DNA of 34,335 bases, from positions 1 through 34,335 of the forward strand of contig VAWR01000142.1 of assembly GCA_005885245.1 (NCBI GenBank), given 5' to 3'. The translations under genes were made by a program, and so were the position numbers. Below, one piece after another: positions 1-7,491 of the stretch (the stretch's first letter is position 1; each line of letters starts with the position of its first letter). Below the pieces are notes generated by a model, which worked only from the letters and a program-made list of their open reading frames with translations, did not search any database and was not told the DNA's origin. The stretch comes from Actinomycetota bacterium. Its GTDB lineage: Bacteria > Actinomycetota > Thermoleophilia > Gaiellales > Gaiellaceae.

Positions 1-844
1 TCCCGGAGCCGTTGTCGCCGAAGATCGGCTTCGGCATGAACGTCGCGGTCTTCCCGGCCGCGCGTGCGACGTTCTTGACGACGTACTTGTAGGTCATGAC
101 CTGGTCGGCCATGCGCGTGAGCGTCTCGTAGCGCAGGTCGATCTCGCACTGGCCGCCGGAGGCAACCTCGTGGTGATGGAACTCACACGGGATCCCGAGC
201 CGTTCGAGGGTCAGCACCGTGCGCGTGCGCAGGTCGTGCAGCGTGTCGTGGGGAGCGGGCGGGAAGTACCCCTCCTTCTCGCGCACCGTATAGCCGAGCC
301 CGGGCTTCCCGGAGTTCCAGTGGCCTTCGCCCGAGTCGACGAGGTAGTGGGAGTGGTTCGAGCCGAGGTCGTACGAGACCTCGTCGAAGACGAAGAACTC
401 GCACTCCGGCCCCATGTAGGAGGTGTCGGCGATACCGGTCGAGAGCAGGTACTCCTCTGCGCGCTTGGCGACGCGGCGCGGGTCCTTCGCGTACGGGCTG
501 CGGGTGATCGGATCCGCGATCTCGCAGATCAGCGAGAGCGTCGGCGCCTCGGTGAACGGATCGAGGATCGCCGACGACGCGTCGGGCATGAGCAGCATGT
601 CCGACTCGGAGATCCCCTGCCAGCCGCGAATCGACGAGCCGTCGAAGCCGAGGCCGTCGTCGAAGGCCGATTCGTCGAAGGCCCTGATCGGGAGGGTCAT
701 GTGCTGCCAGGTTCCGAGCAGGTCGCAGAACTTGAGGTCCACCATCTGCGCGGTCGTCTCCCGCGCCCATTCGAGCGCCTCGCGGGCGTCCGGCGCGGCC
801 GCCTGACCGTCCGCAAGGTAATGCTTCGTCTCTTCCGCTGCCAT
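1..844 (-). CDS. glnA: Glutamine synthetase type I (N-terminal part, runs off the left edge)
   Basis: Makes glutamine from glutamate, ammonia and ATP in the cytoplasm. Translating the minus strand from the ATG at 844 gives an open frame to the window edge (about 281 codons), so the C-terminal part is missing. Visible GS-I features are an N-terminal beta-grasp region with LKFCDLLGTWQH and GFDGSSIRGW, the start of the catalytic domain with GPECEFFVFDE, the segment GYFPPAPHDTLHDLR, and CEFHHHEVASGGQCEIDLRY followed by TYKYVVKNVA. The start is supported by GGAAGGAG about 7 nt upstream. The regulatory Tyr of adenylylation would lie outside the window. An intrinsic terminator and two hexaloop hairpins sit between the promoter and this start, so expression is probably controlled by transcription attenuation (inference). 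Confidence 0.95.
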   Translation of the reverse strand, partial: MAAEETKHYLADGQAAAPDAREALEWARETTAQMVDLKFCDLLGTWQHMTLPIRAFDESAFDDGLGFDGSSIRGWQGISESDMLLMPDASSAILDPFTEAPTLSLICEIADPITRSPYAKDPRRVAKRAEEYLLSTGIADTSYMGPECEFFVFDEVSYDLGSNHSHYLVDSGEGHWNSGKPGLGYTVREKEGYFPPAPHDTLHDLRTRTVLTLERLGIPCEFHHHEVASGGQCEIDLRYETLTRMADQVMTYKYVVKNVARAAGKTATFMPKPIFGDNGSG

Positions 845-869
845 GCCGCTCCTTCCAGATCGGGACCAC

Positions 870-907
870 AAAAAAAGAGCCCAGGACTCCGCCGAGTCCT
901 GAGGCTC
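870..907 (-). terminator. Intrinsic terminator in the glnA leader (attenuator)
   Basis: On the minus strand, 8 bp (CAGGACTC/GAGTCCTG) close a GGCG tetraloop. They are extended by 5 bp (GAGCC/GGCTC) across one bulged T and followed directly by seven T residues (876-870). It lies between the glnA promoter and its start codon, pointing into glnA, so it must be bypassed for expression. Its 5' arm shares bases 901-907 with the second hexaloop hairpin. Confidence 0.85.
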
Positions 908-939
908 CATTGCCTCGGCGCCCGCCTCCGACGGCGGAC
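901..939 (-). promoter_or_regulatory. Tandem hexaloop hairpins, candidate ANTAR-type antiterminator of glnA
   Basis: Hairpin P1 (939-920) is GTCCGCC/GGCGGGC, seven pairs including one G-U, around loop GTCGGA. Hairpin P2 (916-901) is GAGGC/GCCTC around loop AATGGA. P2 fits the ANTAR target rule of a six-base loop with A at position 1 and G at position 4; P1 has G at position 4 but G instead of A at position 1. The 3' arm of P2 lies inside the 5' arm of the terminator, so the two cannot form together, as in known ANTAR targets (eut and nitrogen genes). A further alternative pairing, CGCCGAG (920-914) with CTCGGCG (896-890), would also disrupt the terminator. The call rests on visible pairing only; no ANTAR protein is in the window. 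Confidence 0.6.
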
Positions 940-950
940 GACCTACTTGC

Positions 951-980
951 ACCATAGTGGCAGCGCCGGACGGAGGTCAA
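951..980 (-). promoter_or_regulatory. glnA promoter
   Basis: TTGACC (980-975) and TATGGT (956-951) with an 18-bp spacer fit a housekeeping actinobacterial promoter. Transcription would start near 944-945, leaving a leader of about 100 nt that begins just before the first hexaloop hairpin. Confidence 0.6.
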
Positions 981-1007
981 GGCACGCGGAGCTGTGCTTG
1001 ACACGGG

Positions 1008-1083
1008 TGCTACGGTCTGTGACGGCATGAAGCTCTTCTTCGGCTGATTCTTCACACCCCGGGCGCCCCCTGCGTTTCGCAGG
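1008..1083 (+). promoter_or_regulatory. Possible promoter and leader of the ABC-2 transporter, with a six-codon ORF
   Basis: An extended -10 (TG-C-TACGGT, 1008-1016) could start transcription near 1023. It is followed by a mini-ORF encoding MKLFFG and a stop (1027-1047), then by a perfect 6-bp hairpin CCTGCG-TTT-CGCAGG (1069-1083) upstream of the ABC ATPase. TTGACA at 998-1003 is too close to be the -35 for this -10. Whether the mini-ORF is translated is unknown. Confidence 0.3.
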
Positions 1084-1127
1084 TGTCTCGTGCGTTCCCG
1101 TGTCCCGCCGAATCGTAGGAGCTTGAA

Positions 1128-1946
1128 GTGTTCGCTGTAGAGGTCAACAACTTGCGCAAGGAGTTCTTCCGCCGCGATGCGACGCGAACGCACATGCGCA
1201 GGCGGCGGAGGCGTGTCGCGGCGCTCGAAGGCGTGACGTTCACGATGGAGCGCGGCGAGTGCGTCGCCATCCTGGGCCAGAACGGCTCGGGCAAGTCCAC
1301 CCTGGTCCGGCTTCTTTCGACCCTGCTGCTGCCGGACGGCGGCAGCGCGAGGATCTTCGGCCACGACGTCGTGAAGGAGTCGCGGCCCGTGCAGCGGCTG
1401 GTGAACCGCGTCTCGGTCGAGGCGTCCTTCTTCAAGAAGATGTCGTCCGAGGAGAATCTCGCCTACGCGGCGCGGTTCTACGGCATCCCCCCGAGCGTGA
1501 CGAAGACGGCGATCCCGGAGATCCTGGAGCGGGTCGGTTTCCCGGCCGGCCGCAGACACGAACCGATGGAAAACCTGTCCCGCGGAATGCAGCAAAAGGT
1601 CGCCCTTGCGCGTGCGCTGCTGACGTCACCGGTCCTGCTCCTGCTCGACGAGCCGACAACAGGCCTCGATCCACGCTCGAAGCTCGAGGTGCAGGACTTC
1701 ATCCGCGACGTGTGGACGTCACACGACGCAACCATCCTCCTCTGCACGCACGACCTGCGTGAGGCCGAGGTGCTCGCGGACCGCGTCGGAATCCTCGACC
1801 GCGGCCGACTGATCGCGCTCGATCCGGCGGAGGTGCTGAAAGAGCAGCACGACGTCGAGACGCTGGAGGAGGCGTTCTTCGCCGCGACGGGGCGGGCGTT
1901 CGAGGAGGAAGAGGACGAGGACGCGGAGAGGGGTGTGTTCGCATGA
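1128..1946 (+). CDS. ABC-2 type transporter, ATP-binding protein
   Basis: A 272-aa ATPase subunit of an exporter, acting at the inner face of the membrane. Walker A is GQNGSGKST (residues 50-58), the signature LSRGMQQK is at about 150, Walker B LLLLDEP has its Asp-Glu at 174-175, and the H-loop is in LLCTHDL. The fold and length match ABC-2 exporter ATPases of the drug, polysaccharide or lipid export type. The start is GTG with an AGGAG about 7 nt upstream. The C-terminus is a strongly acidic run (FEEEEDEDAE). The stop overlaps the permease start as ATGA, so the two are translationally coupled and form a two-gene exporter. The substrate cannot be read from the sequence. Confidence 0.9.
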   Translation: MFAVEVNNLRKEFFRRDATRTHMRRRRRRVAALEGVTFTMERGECVAILGQNGSGKSTLVRLLSTLLLPDGGSARIFGHDVVKESRPVQRLVNRVSVEASFFKKMSSEENLAYAARFYGIPPSVTKTAIPEILERVGFPAGRRHEPMENLSRGMQQKVALARALLTSPVLLLLDEPTTGLDPRSKLEVQDFIRDVWTSHDATILLCTHDLREAEVLADRVGILDRGRLIALDPAEVLKEQHDVETLEEAFFAATGRAFEEEEDEDAERGVFA

Positions 1947-2776
1947 GAGAGGCAGCCGCAACCATGCGTCACGAGTTCATCGGCCTGTACGGAATGCTCG
2001 AGCGCAACTGGTATCTCATCAAGCGTTACGCGTGGTGGGAGGTCGCGTTCTTCTTCTGGACGGCGGCGAACACGCTCACAATCGTCTTCATCGCGAAGGG
2101 CGTGGTCGCGGAGGGCGGCACCGTCAACCTCGACCGGTTGACGACGATCCTGCTGATCGGTGCGGTGATCTGGTCGTACCTCGGGATCGTCTTCGAGCTC
2201 CTGATCGAGACGGTCGCGTGGGAGCGCTGGGAAGGCACGATCGAGTACACGTTCATGGCGCCGCTCACCCGAGCCGTGCACCTGCTCGGCACGGGCCTCT
2301 TCGCGATCGGTTACGGCATCGTCCGGGCGTCGATCGTCTTCGCGGCGATCGCGGCCTTCTTCGGACTGCACATGCCGAACGCGAACTTCGCCACCGCGGT
2401 CGTCTTGCTCGCCGTCGCCTCGATCTCGTTCGTCGGGATCGGGATGATGACCGCAGTCCTGCCGCTGATCTCCCCGGAGAAAGGAACACAGTTCGGCTAC
2501 GTCGCGCAGGGCCTGATGCTCGTGGTGTCGGGGGTGTACTACCCCGTCTCGGTGCTGCCCGAGTTCATGCAGTGGCTCGCCAAGATCTCGCCGGCGACGT
2601 ATGCGCTGCGCGGCGAGCGCTCGGCGATCCTCGACGGCGCGACCATCGGCTCGGTCTGGGGCGACCTCTGGCCGATGCTCCTCATCGGCGTGATCTCGGT
2701 GCCGCTCGGCATCTGGGTCTTCCGTCGAGGCGAGCTGCATGCGAAGCGGCACGGGAAGTTGAAGAGGTCGGGATAG
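1943..2776 (+). CDS. ABC-2 type transporter permease
   Basis: A 277-aa membrane protein with about six hydrophobic segments (FFFWTAANTLTIVFIAKG, ILLIGAVIWSYLGIVFELL, later pairs near 120-180 and a C-terminal one at LLIGVISVPLGIWVF) and an amphipathic N-terminus. It has the ABC-2 permease layout, with the conserved region LVVSGVYYPVSVLPEFMQW before the last loop. It overlaps the ATPase gene by 4 nt (ATGA) and is clearly its partner. The 81 nt to the convergent rmlD gene hold only a weak inverted repeat (GCCGG/CCGGC, 2825-2840) without a T tract. Substrate unknown. Confidence 0.88.
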   Translation: MREAAATMRHEFIGLYGMLERNWYLIKRYAWWEVAFFFWTAANTLTIVFIAKGVVAEGGTVNLDRLTTILLIGAVIWSYLGIVFELLIETVAWERWEGTIEYTFMAPLTRAVHLLGTGLFAIGYGIVRASIVFAAIAAFFGLHMPNANFATAVVLLAVASISFVGIGMMTAVLPLISPEKGTQFGYVAQGLMLVVSGVYYPVSVLPEFMQWLAKISPATYALRGERSAILDGATIGSVWGDLWPMLLIGVISVPLGIWVFRRGELHAKRHGKLKRSG

Positions 2777-2857
2777 CTGAGCGTGCCGCTTCGCCTACTT
2801 CAATTGAGTCGACCGGTCGTTTCAGCCGGAGCTCGCCGGCGTCGTCGAGGCGCCCGC

Positions 2858-3706
2858 CTAGACCTCCCCGAGTCGCTCCAGACACGTGCGCAGGCCGTCT
2901 CGCCAGTGCGGCAGCACCGGCGCGTCCTTCTCGCTGCGCAGCACGGAGTATGTGGGCCGTTGCGCGGCGCGGCCGGCCTCGACGCTCGAGATCCGCCGCA
3001 CGCCCGTGTCGAGGCCCAGCTCGCCGACGATTGCCTCGGCGAACTCCGCCCAGGTGCAATCGCCCTGCGCGGCGAGGTGCCAGATGCCGGGCGGTCGCTC
3101 GAGGAGCTCGCGCGTAGCGGCGGCCAGATCGCCGACGTACGTCGGCGAGGTGCGTTGATCGTCGACCACGGCTAGCGCCTCTCTTTCCTTGCCCAGCCGC
3201 AGGATCGTGCGGACGAAGTTCGTTCCCGACGGCCCGAAGAGCCCGGAGGTGCGGACGATCCACGAGTGCTCCCCCGCTGCGGCCTCGCCGTGCAGCTTCG
3301 TCCGCCCGTAGACGGAGAGGGGATTCGGAGCATCCGACTCGACGTACGGTGCGCTCTTCTTGCCGTCGAACACGTAGTCGGTCGAGTAGTACACGAGGGG
3401 AGCCCCGAGCTCGGCTACGTGCAAGGTACCGCCGATGTTGACGGACGCGGCGTCCTGTGGGTGCTCCTCGGCCAGGTCGACGTTCGTCCAGGCGGCGGCG
3501 TGCAGGACCAGATCCAGCGGCTCGAGCTCGGGCGGCGGCAGCGCGAGGTCCCAGTCGCCCCGGCCGAGCGCGAGCGCGTGCGGAAACTCCTCCGCGAGCG
3601 CGCGGCCGAGCTGCCCGGCCGCGCCGGTGATCAGGACCCGCTGTCTCGTTCCGAGAGGATCGGCGATGTCGTGCTCCAGAGGTCGCGGACGCGCGGATCG
3701 TCCCAC
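2858..3706 (-). CDS. rmlD: dTDP-4-dehydrorhamnose reductase
   Basis: An NADPH-dependent short-chain dehydrogenase that reduces dTDP-4-keto-L-rhamnose to dTDP-L-rhamnose, the last step of activated rhamnose synthesis. The nucleotide-binding motif is VLITGAAGQLG near residues 25-35. The catalytic YxxxK is in VYGRTKLHGE, and VYYSTDYVFDG and the sugar-nucleotide loop VDDQRTSPTYVGDL are characteristic of RmlD. The only plausible in-frame start is GTG at 3706, inside the upstream rmlA-rmlC gene, which gives a 76-nt overlap and about 22 extra residues before the Rossmann fold; no ATG, GTG or TTG lies nearer. It is coupled to the upstream fusion gene. RmlB is not in the window. Confidence 0.9.
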   Translation of the reverse strand: MGRSARPRPLEHDIADPLGTRQRVLITGAAGQLGRALAEEFPHALALGRGDWDLALPPPELEPLDLVLHAAAWTNVDLAEEHPQDAASVNIGGTLHVAELGAPLVYYSTDYVFDGKKSAPYVESDAPNPLSVYGRTKLHGEAAAGEHSWIVRTSGLFGPSGTNFVRTILRLGKEREALAVVDDQRTSPTYVGDLAAATRELLERPPGIWHLAAQGDCTWAEFAEAIVGELGLDTGVRRISSVEAGRAAQRPTYSVLRSEKDAPVLPHWRDGLRTCLERLGEV

Positions 3707-4800
3707 GCGATGCCGTGCTCGTCGGGATCGGCCGGGTCGTACTCCTCGGTGACGTGGTAGAGCATCAAGACGTCGGTCAGGGCCTCGAAACCGTGCGCGA
3801 GATTGCCTGGGACGTAGACGGCAGCGAAGTTGTCTTCACCGATGTCCTCGCTGAAGGTCTCACCCGTGTCGCGGTCGAGCGCGACGACGCGCGCCTTCCC
3901 CTGTAGGCAGACGAAGAGGTCGTCCTGCCCGCGCTCGTGGTAGTGCAGACCGCGGATCGTTCCCTTGCGCGAGAACGACACGTTCGTCTGCCTGATCGGC
4001 TTGGGCAGTCCGCTCGTGCGCGCGATCTCGGTCAACCACCCGCGCGCGTCGCCGAAGCGGCGCAGGGGAATGGGCCGCGTCCGGTCGGAGGCGAAGTGCG
4101 GGCGCCGCACCCGCTCGATCACCTCGTAGTACGCCTCGATCGACTCTCCCGCGTCGCCCCAGTAGCCCTCGAAGACGTCGTGCTCGAGCATCCCCGCTCG
4201 CACGTAGTGGTTGTTGACGTCCGTGATCTCCAGCTCCCCGCGACTCGACGGCTCGAGTGCCCCGATCACGTCGAAGACGTCGGGCCCGTAGCAGTAGAGA
4301 CCGGTGACCGCGAGCCGTCCGGGCGGGTCCGGCGGCTTCTCCACGATCTCGGCGATCCTGCCGTCCTCGATCCGCGGCACACCGAGGTGGCGGAGATGAT
4401 CCGTTTCCCGCACGTGCGCGAGCAGGACGCGTGCGCCGGTCTCCTGCCGTCCGAAGTTCCGGATCGTCGGCGCGATCGACCCGCCGAAGACATTGTCCGC
4501 GAGCATGACCACGAGACGTTCCCCGGCGGCGAAGTCGCGCGCCAGGCCGAGTGCCTCGGCGATGCCGCCGGCCTGTTCCTGCTCGCCGTACGCGAGCTCG
4601 TCCCCGAGCAAGCTGCGGAAGTCGTCGACGTGCTCGCCCCCGGTCACGAGCATCAGCTCCGAGACGTCGGCTTCGCGCAGGGCGTCGATCGCGTAGACGA
4701 CCATCGGCCTGTCGTAGACGGGTAGCAGATGCTTGTTCGTGATCCGCGTCAGCGGATCGAGGCGAGATCCGGTCCCGCCCGCGAGGACGATGCCCTTCAT
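3631..4800 (-). CDS. Glucose-1-phosphate thymidylyltransferase fused to dTDP-4-dehydrorhamnose 3,5-epimerase
   Basis: A 389-aa two-domain protein. Residues 1 to about 232 are an RmlA-type nucleotidyltransferase: GGTGSRLDPLT with NKHLLPVYDRPM, substrate loop around LADNVFGG, VEKPPDPP and GYWGDAGE. Residues from about 240 to the end are an RmlC cupin with RGLHYH (His286 equivalent to the catalytic His), YVPGNLAHGFEAL, an Tyr at about 348 and a C-terminal IAWDDPRVRDLW...ILSERD segment. One chain would thus carry the first and third steps of dTDP-L-rhamnose synthesis, and RmlD follows with a 76-nt overlap. A TAGGGT box lies 9 nt upstream of the ATG, overlapping the MMPL gene stop, so the pair may have its own promoter. 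Both domains look intact. Confidence 0.88.
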   Translation of the reverse strand: MKGIVLAGGTGSRLDPLTRITNKHLLPVYDRPMVVYAIDALREADVSELMLVTGGEHVDDFRSLLGDELAYGEQEQAGGIAEALGLARDFAAGERLVVMLADNVFGGSIAPTIRNFGRQETGARVLLAHVRETDHLRHLGVPRIEDGRIAEIVEKPPDPPGRLAVTGLYCYGPDVFDVIGALEPSSRGELEITDVNNHYVRAGMLEHDVFEGYWGDAGESIEAYYEVIERVRRPHFASDRTRPIPLRRFGDARGWLTEIARTSGLPKPIRQTNVSFSRKGTIRGLHYHERGQDDLFVCLQGKARVVALDRDTGETFSEDIGEDNFAAVYVPGNLAHGFEALTDVLMLYHVTEEYDPADPDEHGIAWDDPRVRDLWSTTSPILSERDSGS

Positions 4801-4812
4801 GACGAGGCGACC

Positions 4813-7014
4813 CTAGCGTCCGGCGGCTTTGAACGCGGGCTGTCCTCGCTCGGCGAGCGGCGAAGGCCGGACCCGCACGACCCGCGCCAGCGAGACGGGC
4901 AGCCACCAGTTCCAGCGACCGAACACCGCCATCAAGGACGGGACGAGGATCGCGCGCACGATCGTCGCGTCGACGAAGATCGCCACGGCGAGGCCGAGTC
5001 CGAACTGCTGCAGGCCGACGATCGAGCCCGCGACGAAGCCCGAGAACGCGGCCACCATGACGATCGCCGCCGCGGTGATGATCAGCCCGGTCCGCTCCAG
5101 GCCGTACGAGACGGCCTGGACGTTGTCCCGCTCCTCGTCCCATGTCTCCCGCATGCGCGTGACCAGCAAGACCTCGTAGTCCATCGACAGCCCGAACAGC
5201 ATTGCGAAGAGGAAGATCGGGATCCAACCCTCGATCTGCGGGAACTGGTAGAGCGCGAACAGCGACTGCCCTGTTCCCCACTGGAAGAACACGACCAGCA
5301 TCCCGTAGCTCGCCCCTACGGACAGGAGGTTCAGCAGAACGGCCTTGAGGGGCAGCAAGATCGACCGGAACGCGCGCATCAGCACGAGATACGTGAGCAG
5401 GAGCACGGCGAGCACGAGCCAGGGGAAGTACCTGTAGGACTGCGTGAGAAAGTCCACTCCCTGCGGCGGACCCCCTCCCGCGAGCACGCGAGCGCCTTCC
5501 GGGAAGCCTGCGGCCGGAATGAGGCGATCGCGCAGGCGGTGGACGAAGTCCTGCGCCGGTTCGTCGCCGTATTCGTGCTTCCCGCCGACGATCACCTGCT
5601 CGTAGCGCGCGGTCCGGTCGACGTATCGCGGACCGAGGCCGCTCTGAACGAACGCGACCTCCGGATCGGCCTCGACCTTCGTTCTCAGCCGCTGCACGGC
5701 TGCCTGGATCTGCGGTGTCCGGGCGGCATCCGGTTTCCCCGCGTCGATCACGATCTGGGTCGGCGACAACGCGCCGGGACCGACGGCGTCCCGGAGCACG
5801 TTCAGGCCGCGCACCGCTTCGGGTGTCTGCGGAATGCCCTGCGCCGACCCAGGGGTGAGCTGCAAGCCGTAGACCGGAACGGTCGCCGCGATCAGCAACG
5901 CTGCCCCCACAGCGAAGAACAACAACGGTCGCCGCATGATCGCCCGGGCGATCCGGGCCCAGAACCCGTGCTCGACGTCCGGCCCGGCGAGGTGCGGAAC
6001 GGGCAACCTGCGCCGCCGCAACCAGTCCGCGGCGTGCAGGCGCTTCGCCCCGCGGCGGCCGTACACCGAAAGGAGGGCGGGTTGCAGCGTTGCCGCGGCC
6101 GCGATCGAGACGAGCGGGATCAGGAATCCACCGACGCCCATCGAGCGCATGAACGGCACGGGCATGAAGAGCAGAAGGCCGAGCCCGATCGCGACGGTCG
6201 CGCCGGAGAAGATCACGGCGCGCCCGGCGGTGGCCATGGTCCTGAGGATCGCCTCGTCCTTCGAGCCGCCGCGCTCCAGCTCTTCACGGAAGCGATAGAC
6301 GATCAGGAGCGAATAGTCGATGGCGATCCCGAGCCCGATGAGCTGGACGAGGTTCGTGACGTAGGTCGCCATCGTCAGGTAGTGCGCGAAGATGAAGACG
6401 ATCCCCAGCGTGCCGGTGATCGTCGCGGCAGCGAAGAGGAACGGAATGGTCGCGGCAAACGAAAGCCCGAAGACGGCGAGGAGCACCATCAACGCGATCG
6501 GGAGTGCGATCGACTCTCCCTTCCTCAGATCCTTGCCGAAGATCGGGTCGAGGTCGTGTTCGATGGCCGGCTGACCGGAGACGTACGCGTCGACTCCTGG
6601 CGGTGCGCGAAGACGCCTGAGGATGTCGTCCGTGTAGCCCTTTGCCTCGGCCAGGTTCAGGCGCGTGAGGATGCTCCCGTAGACGACGCCTGCCGGCTCG
6701 TCCTGGAGAGCCGTTGCCTGCCCCGTCGGCACCCCCTTGGCGGCCTCACGGATGCTCCGCTCGAGCTTGCGCCGCAACCCCGCGCTGCCGTTCCGCACCT
6801 TGTAGATCACCAGGAACTCGCCGTCGCTCCGGTCGCCGAAGTGCTGCTCGAGGATATGCCTGGCCCGCTCGGAGTCGGTCCCTGGCACGGTGAAGGTGTT
6901 CTGGAGCAGAGGGCTCAGCCTGGTGCTTGCGTAGCCGCCCGCCAGGAGGACAATGAGCCAGAAGCCTAGAACCGGCCAGCGGAGACGCAGCACGAAGCGG
7001 GTCCAGCGCGCCAC
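4813..7014 (-). CDS. MMPL-family (RND superfamily) transporter
   Basis: A 733-aa inner-membrane protein with the RND/MMPL pattern: a first membrane segment (VLGFWLIVLLAGGYAS), a large extracytoplasmic domain (about 40-180), a block of five segments including GLGIAIDYSLLIVYRFREEL, a seventh segment near 370, a second extracytoplasmic domain and a second block with LFGLSMDYEVLLVTRMRE. These two DYS/DYE motifs are the expected proton-relay regions of the two MMPL repeats. Relatives in mycobacteria export lipids; the substrate here is unknown. The start is GTG at 7014 with TAGGGT exactly 6 nt upstream, suggesting a leaderless mRNA. It is divergent from hsp20 and lies 12 nt upstream of the rhamnose genes on the same strand, so co-transcription is possible. 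Confidence 0.9.
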   Translation of the reverse strand: MARWTRFVLRLRWPVLGFWLIVLLAGGYASTRLSPLLQNTFTVPGTDSERARHILEQHFGDRSDGEFLVIYKVRNGSAGLRRKLERSIREAAKGVPTGQATALQDEPAGVVYGSILTRLNLAEAKGYTDDILRRLRAPPGVDAYVSGQPAIEHDLDPIFGKDLRKGESIALPIALMVLLAVFGLSFAATIPFLFAAATITGTLGIVFIFAHYLTMATYVTNLVQLIGLGIAIDYSLLIVYRFREELERGGSKDEAILRTMATAGRAVIFSGATVAIGLGLLLFMPVPFMRSMGVGGFLIPLVSIAAAATLQPALLSVYGRRGAKRLHAADWLRRRRLPVPHLAGPDVEHGFWARIARAIMRRPLLFFAVGAALLIAATVPVYGLQLTPGSAQGIPQTPEAVRGLNVLRDAVGPGALSPTQIVIDAGKPDAARTPQIQAAVQRLRTKVEADPEVAFVQSGLGPRYVDRTARYEQVIVGGKHEYGDEPAQDFVHRLRDRLIPAAGFPEGARVLAGGGPPQGVDFLTQSYRYFPWLVLAVLLLTYLVLMRAFRSILLPLKAVLLNLLSVGASYGMLVVFFQWGTGQSLFALYQFPQIEGWIPIFLFAMLFGLSMDYEVLLVTRMRETWDEERDNVQAVSYGLERTGLIITAAAIVMVAAFSGFVAGSIVGLQQFGLGLAVAIFVDATIVRAILVPSLMAVFGRWNWWLPVSLARVVRVRPSPLAERGQPAFKAAGR

Positions 7015-7020
7015 GTCTCA

Positions 7021-7048
7021 ACCCTAGCCAGCGGGGGTACCTTTACCC
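7021..7048. promoter_or_regulatory. Divergent promoters of the MMPL gene and hsp20, with a palindrome
   Basis: On the minus strand TAGGGT (7026-7021) lies 6 nt before the MMPL GTG. On the plus strand TACCTT (7038-7043) lies 7 nt before the hsp20 ATG. A perfect inverted repeat GGGTA-CCTT-TACCC (7035-7048) covers the hsp20 -10 and could be an operator. No HAIR or CIRCE heat-shock element is seen. Confidence 0.45.
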
Positions 7049-7050
7049 GA

Positions 7051-7491
7051 ATGCAGAAACGCCGACGTGAATTCGACGACGCAGCCGAGGAGATCGAGCA
7101 GCTCTTCGCCGACCTCTGGCAGGTCTTCCCCTTCTCCAGGGGGATGCGGCGCGGCTACCGCCCGGAGGTCGACGTCTACCGGACCGAAGACCCGTCGTCA
7201 CTGACCGTGGTCGTCGAGCTGCCCGGCGTCGATCCGAAGAAGGTGCAGGTGGTCGCCTCCCCGAAGGCGCTCTTGATCGCCGGCGAGCGCACGCGCCCGA
7301 AGGACTGCGGGCACTACCAGCAGATGGAGATCGACTACGGGCCGTTCCAGCGCCAGGTGACGCTCGCGGAAGACATCGATCCCGATGGCGCGACCGCGAC
7401 CTACGAGCGCGGCCTGCTCACCGTCCGGTTGCCGATCGCGCCTCGCCCGGCGCCGCGTCAGAGCATCTCGATCGTGGTGACTTCCAGATGA
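7051..7491 (+). CDS. Hsp20 / alpha-crystallin family small heat-shock protein
   Basis: A 146-aa ATP-independent holdase of the cytoplasm. After an N-terminal arm (FDDAAEEIEQLFADLW) comes an alpha-crystallin domain from about residue 40: RPEVDVYRTEDPSSLTVVVE, LPGVDPKKVQV, a conserved LLIAGERTRP strand, FQRQVTLAEDIDPDGATATY and the closing GLLTVRLP. No C-terminal IXI anchor is obvious apart from the SIVV end. It overlaps lon by the 4-nt ATGA, so the two are translated together; the context implies that clients held by Hsp20 are passed to Lon or protected from it (inference). The start has TACCTT 7 nt upstream and no ribosome binding site, consistent with a leaderless transcript. Confidence 0.92.
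   Translation: MQKRRREFDDAAEEIEQLFADLWQVFPFSRGMRRGYRPEVDVYRTEDPSSLTVVVELPGVDPKKVQVVASPKALLIAGERTRPKDCGHYQQMEIDYGPFQRQVTLAEDIDPDGATATYERGLLTVRLPIAPRPAPRQSISIVVTSR

Noticed and set aside
998-1026. TTGACA at 998 as the -35 of a classical promoter for the ABC exporter
   Set aside because: No acceptable -10 lies 16-18 nt downstream; the TACGGT box is only 7 nt away.
4729-6969. Long plus-strand open frame (746 codons) antisense to the MMPL gene
   Set aside because: Rich in Arg, Asp, Glu and His without domain structure, while the minus strand gives a clear MMPL protein. It is a product of high GC at third positions.
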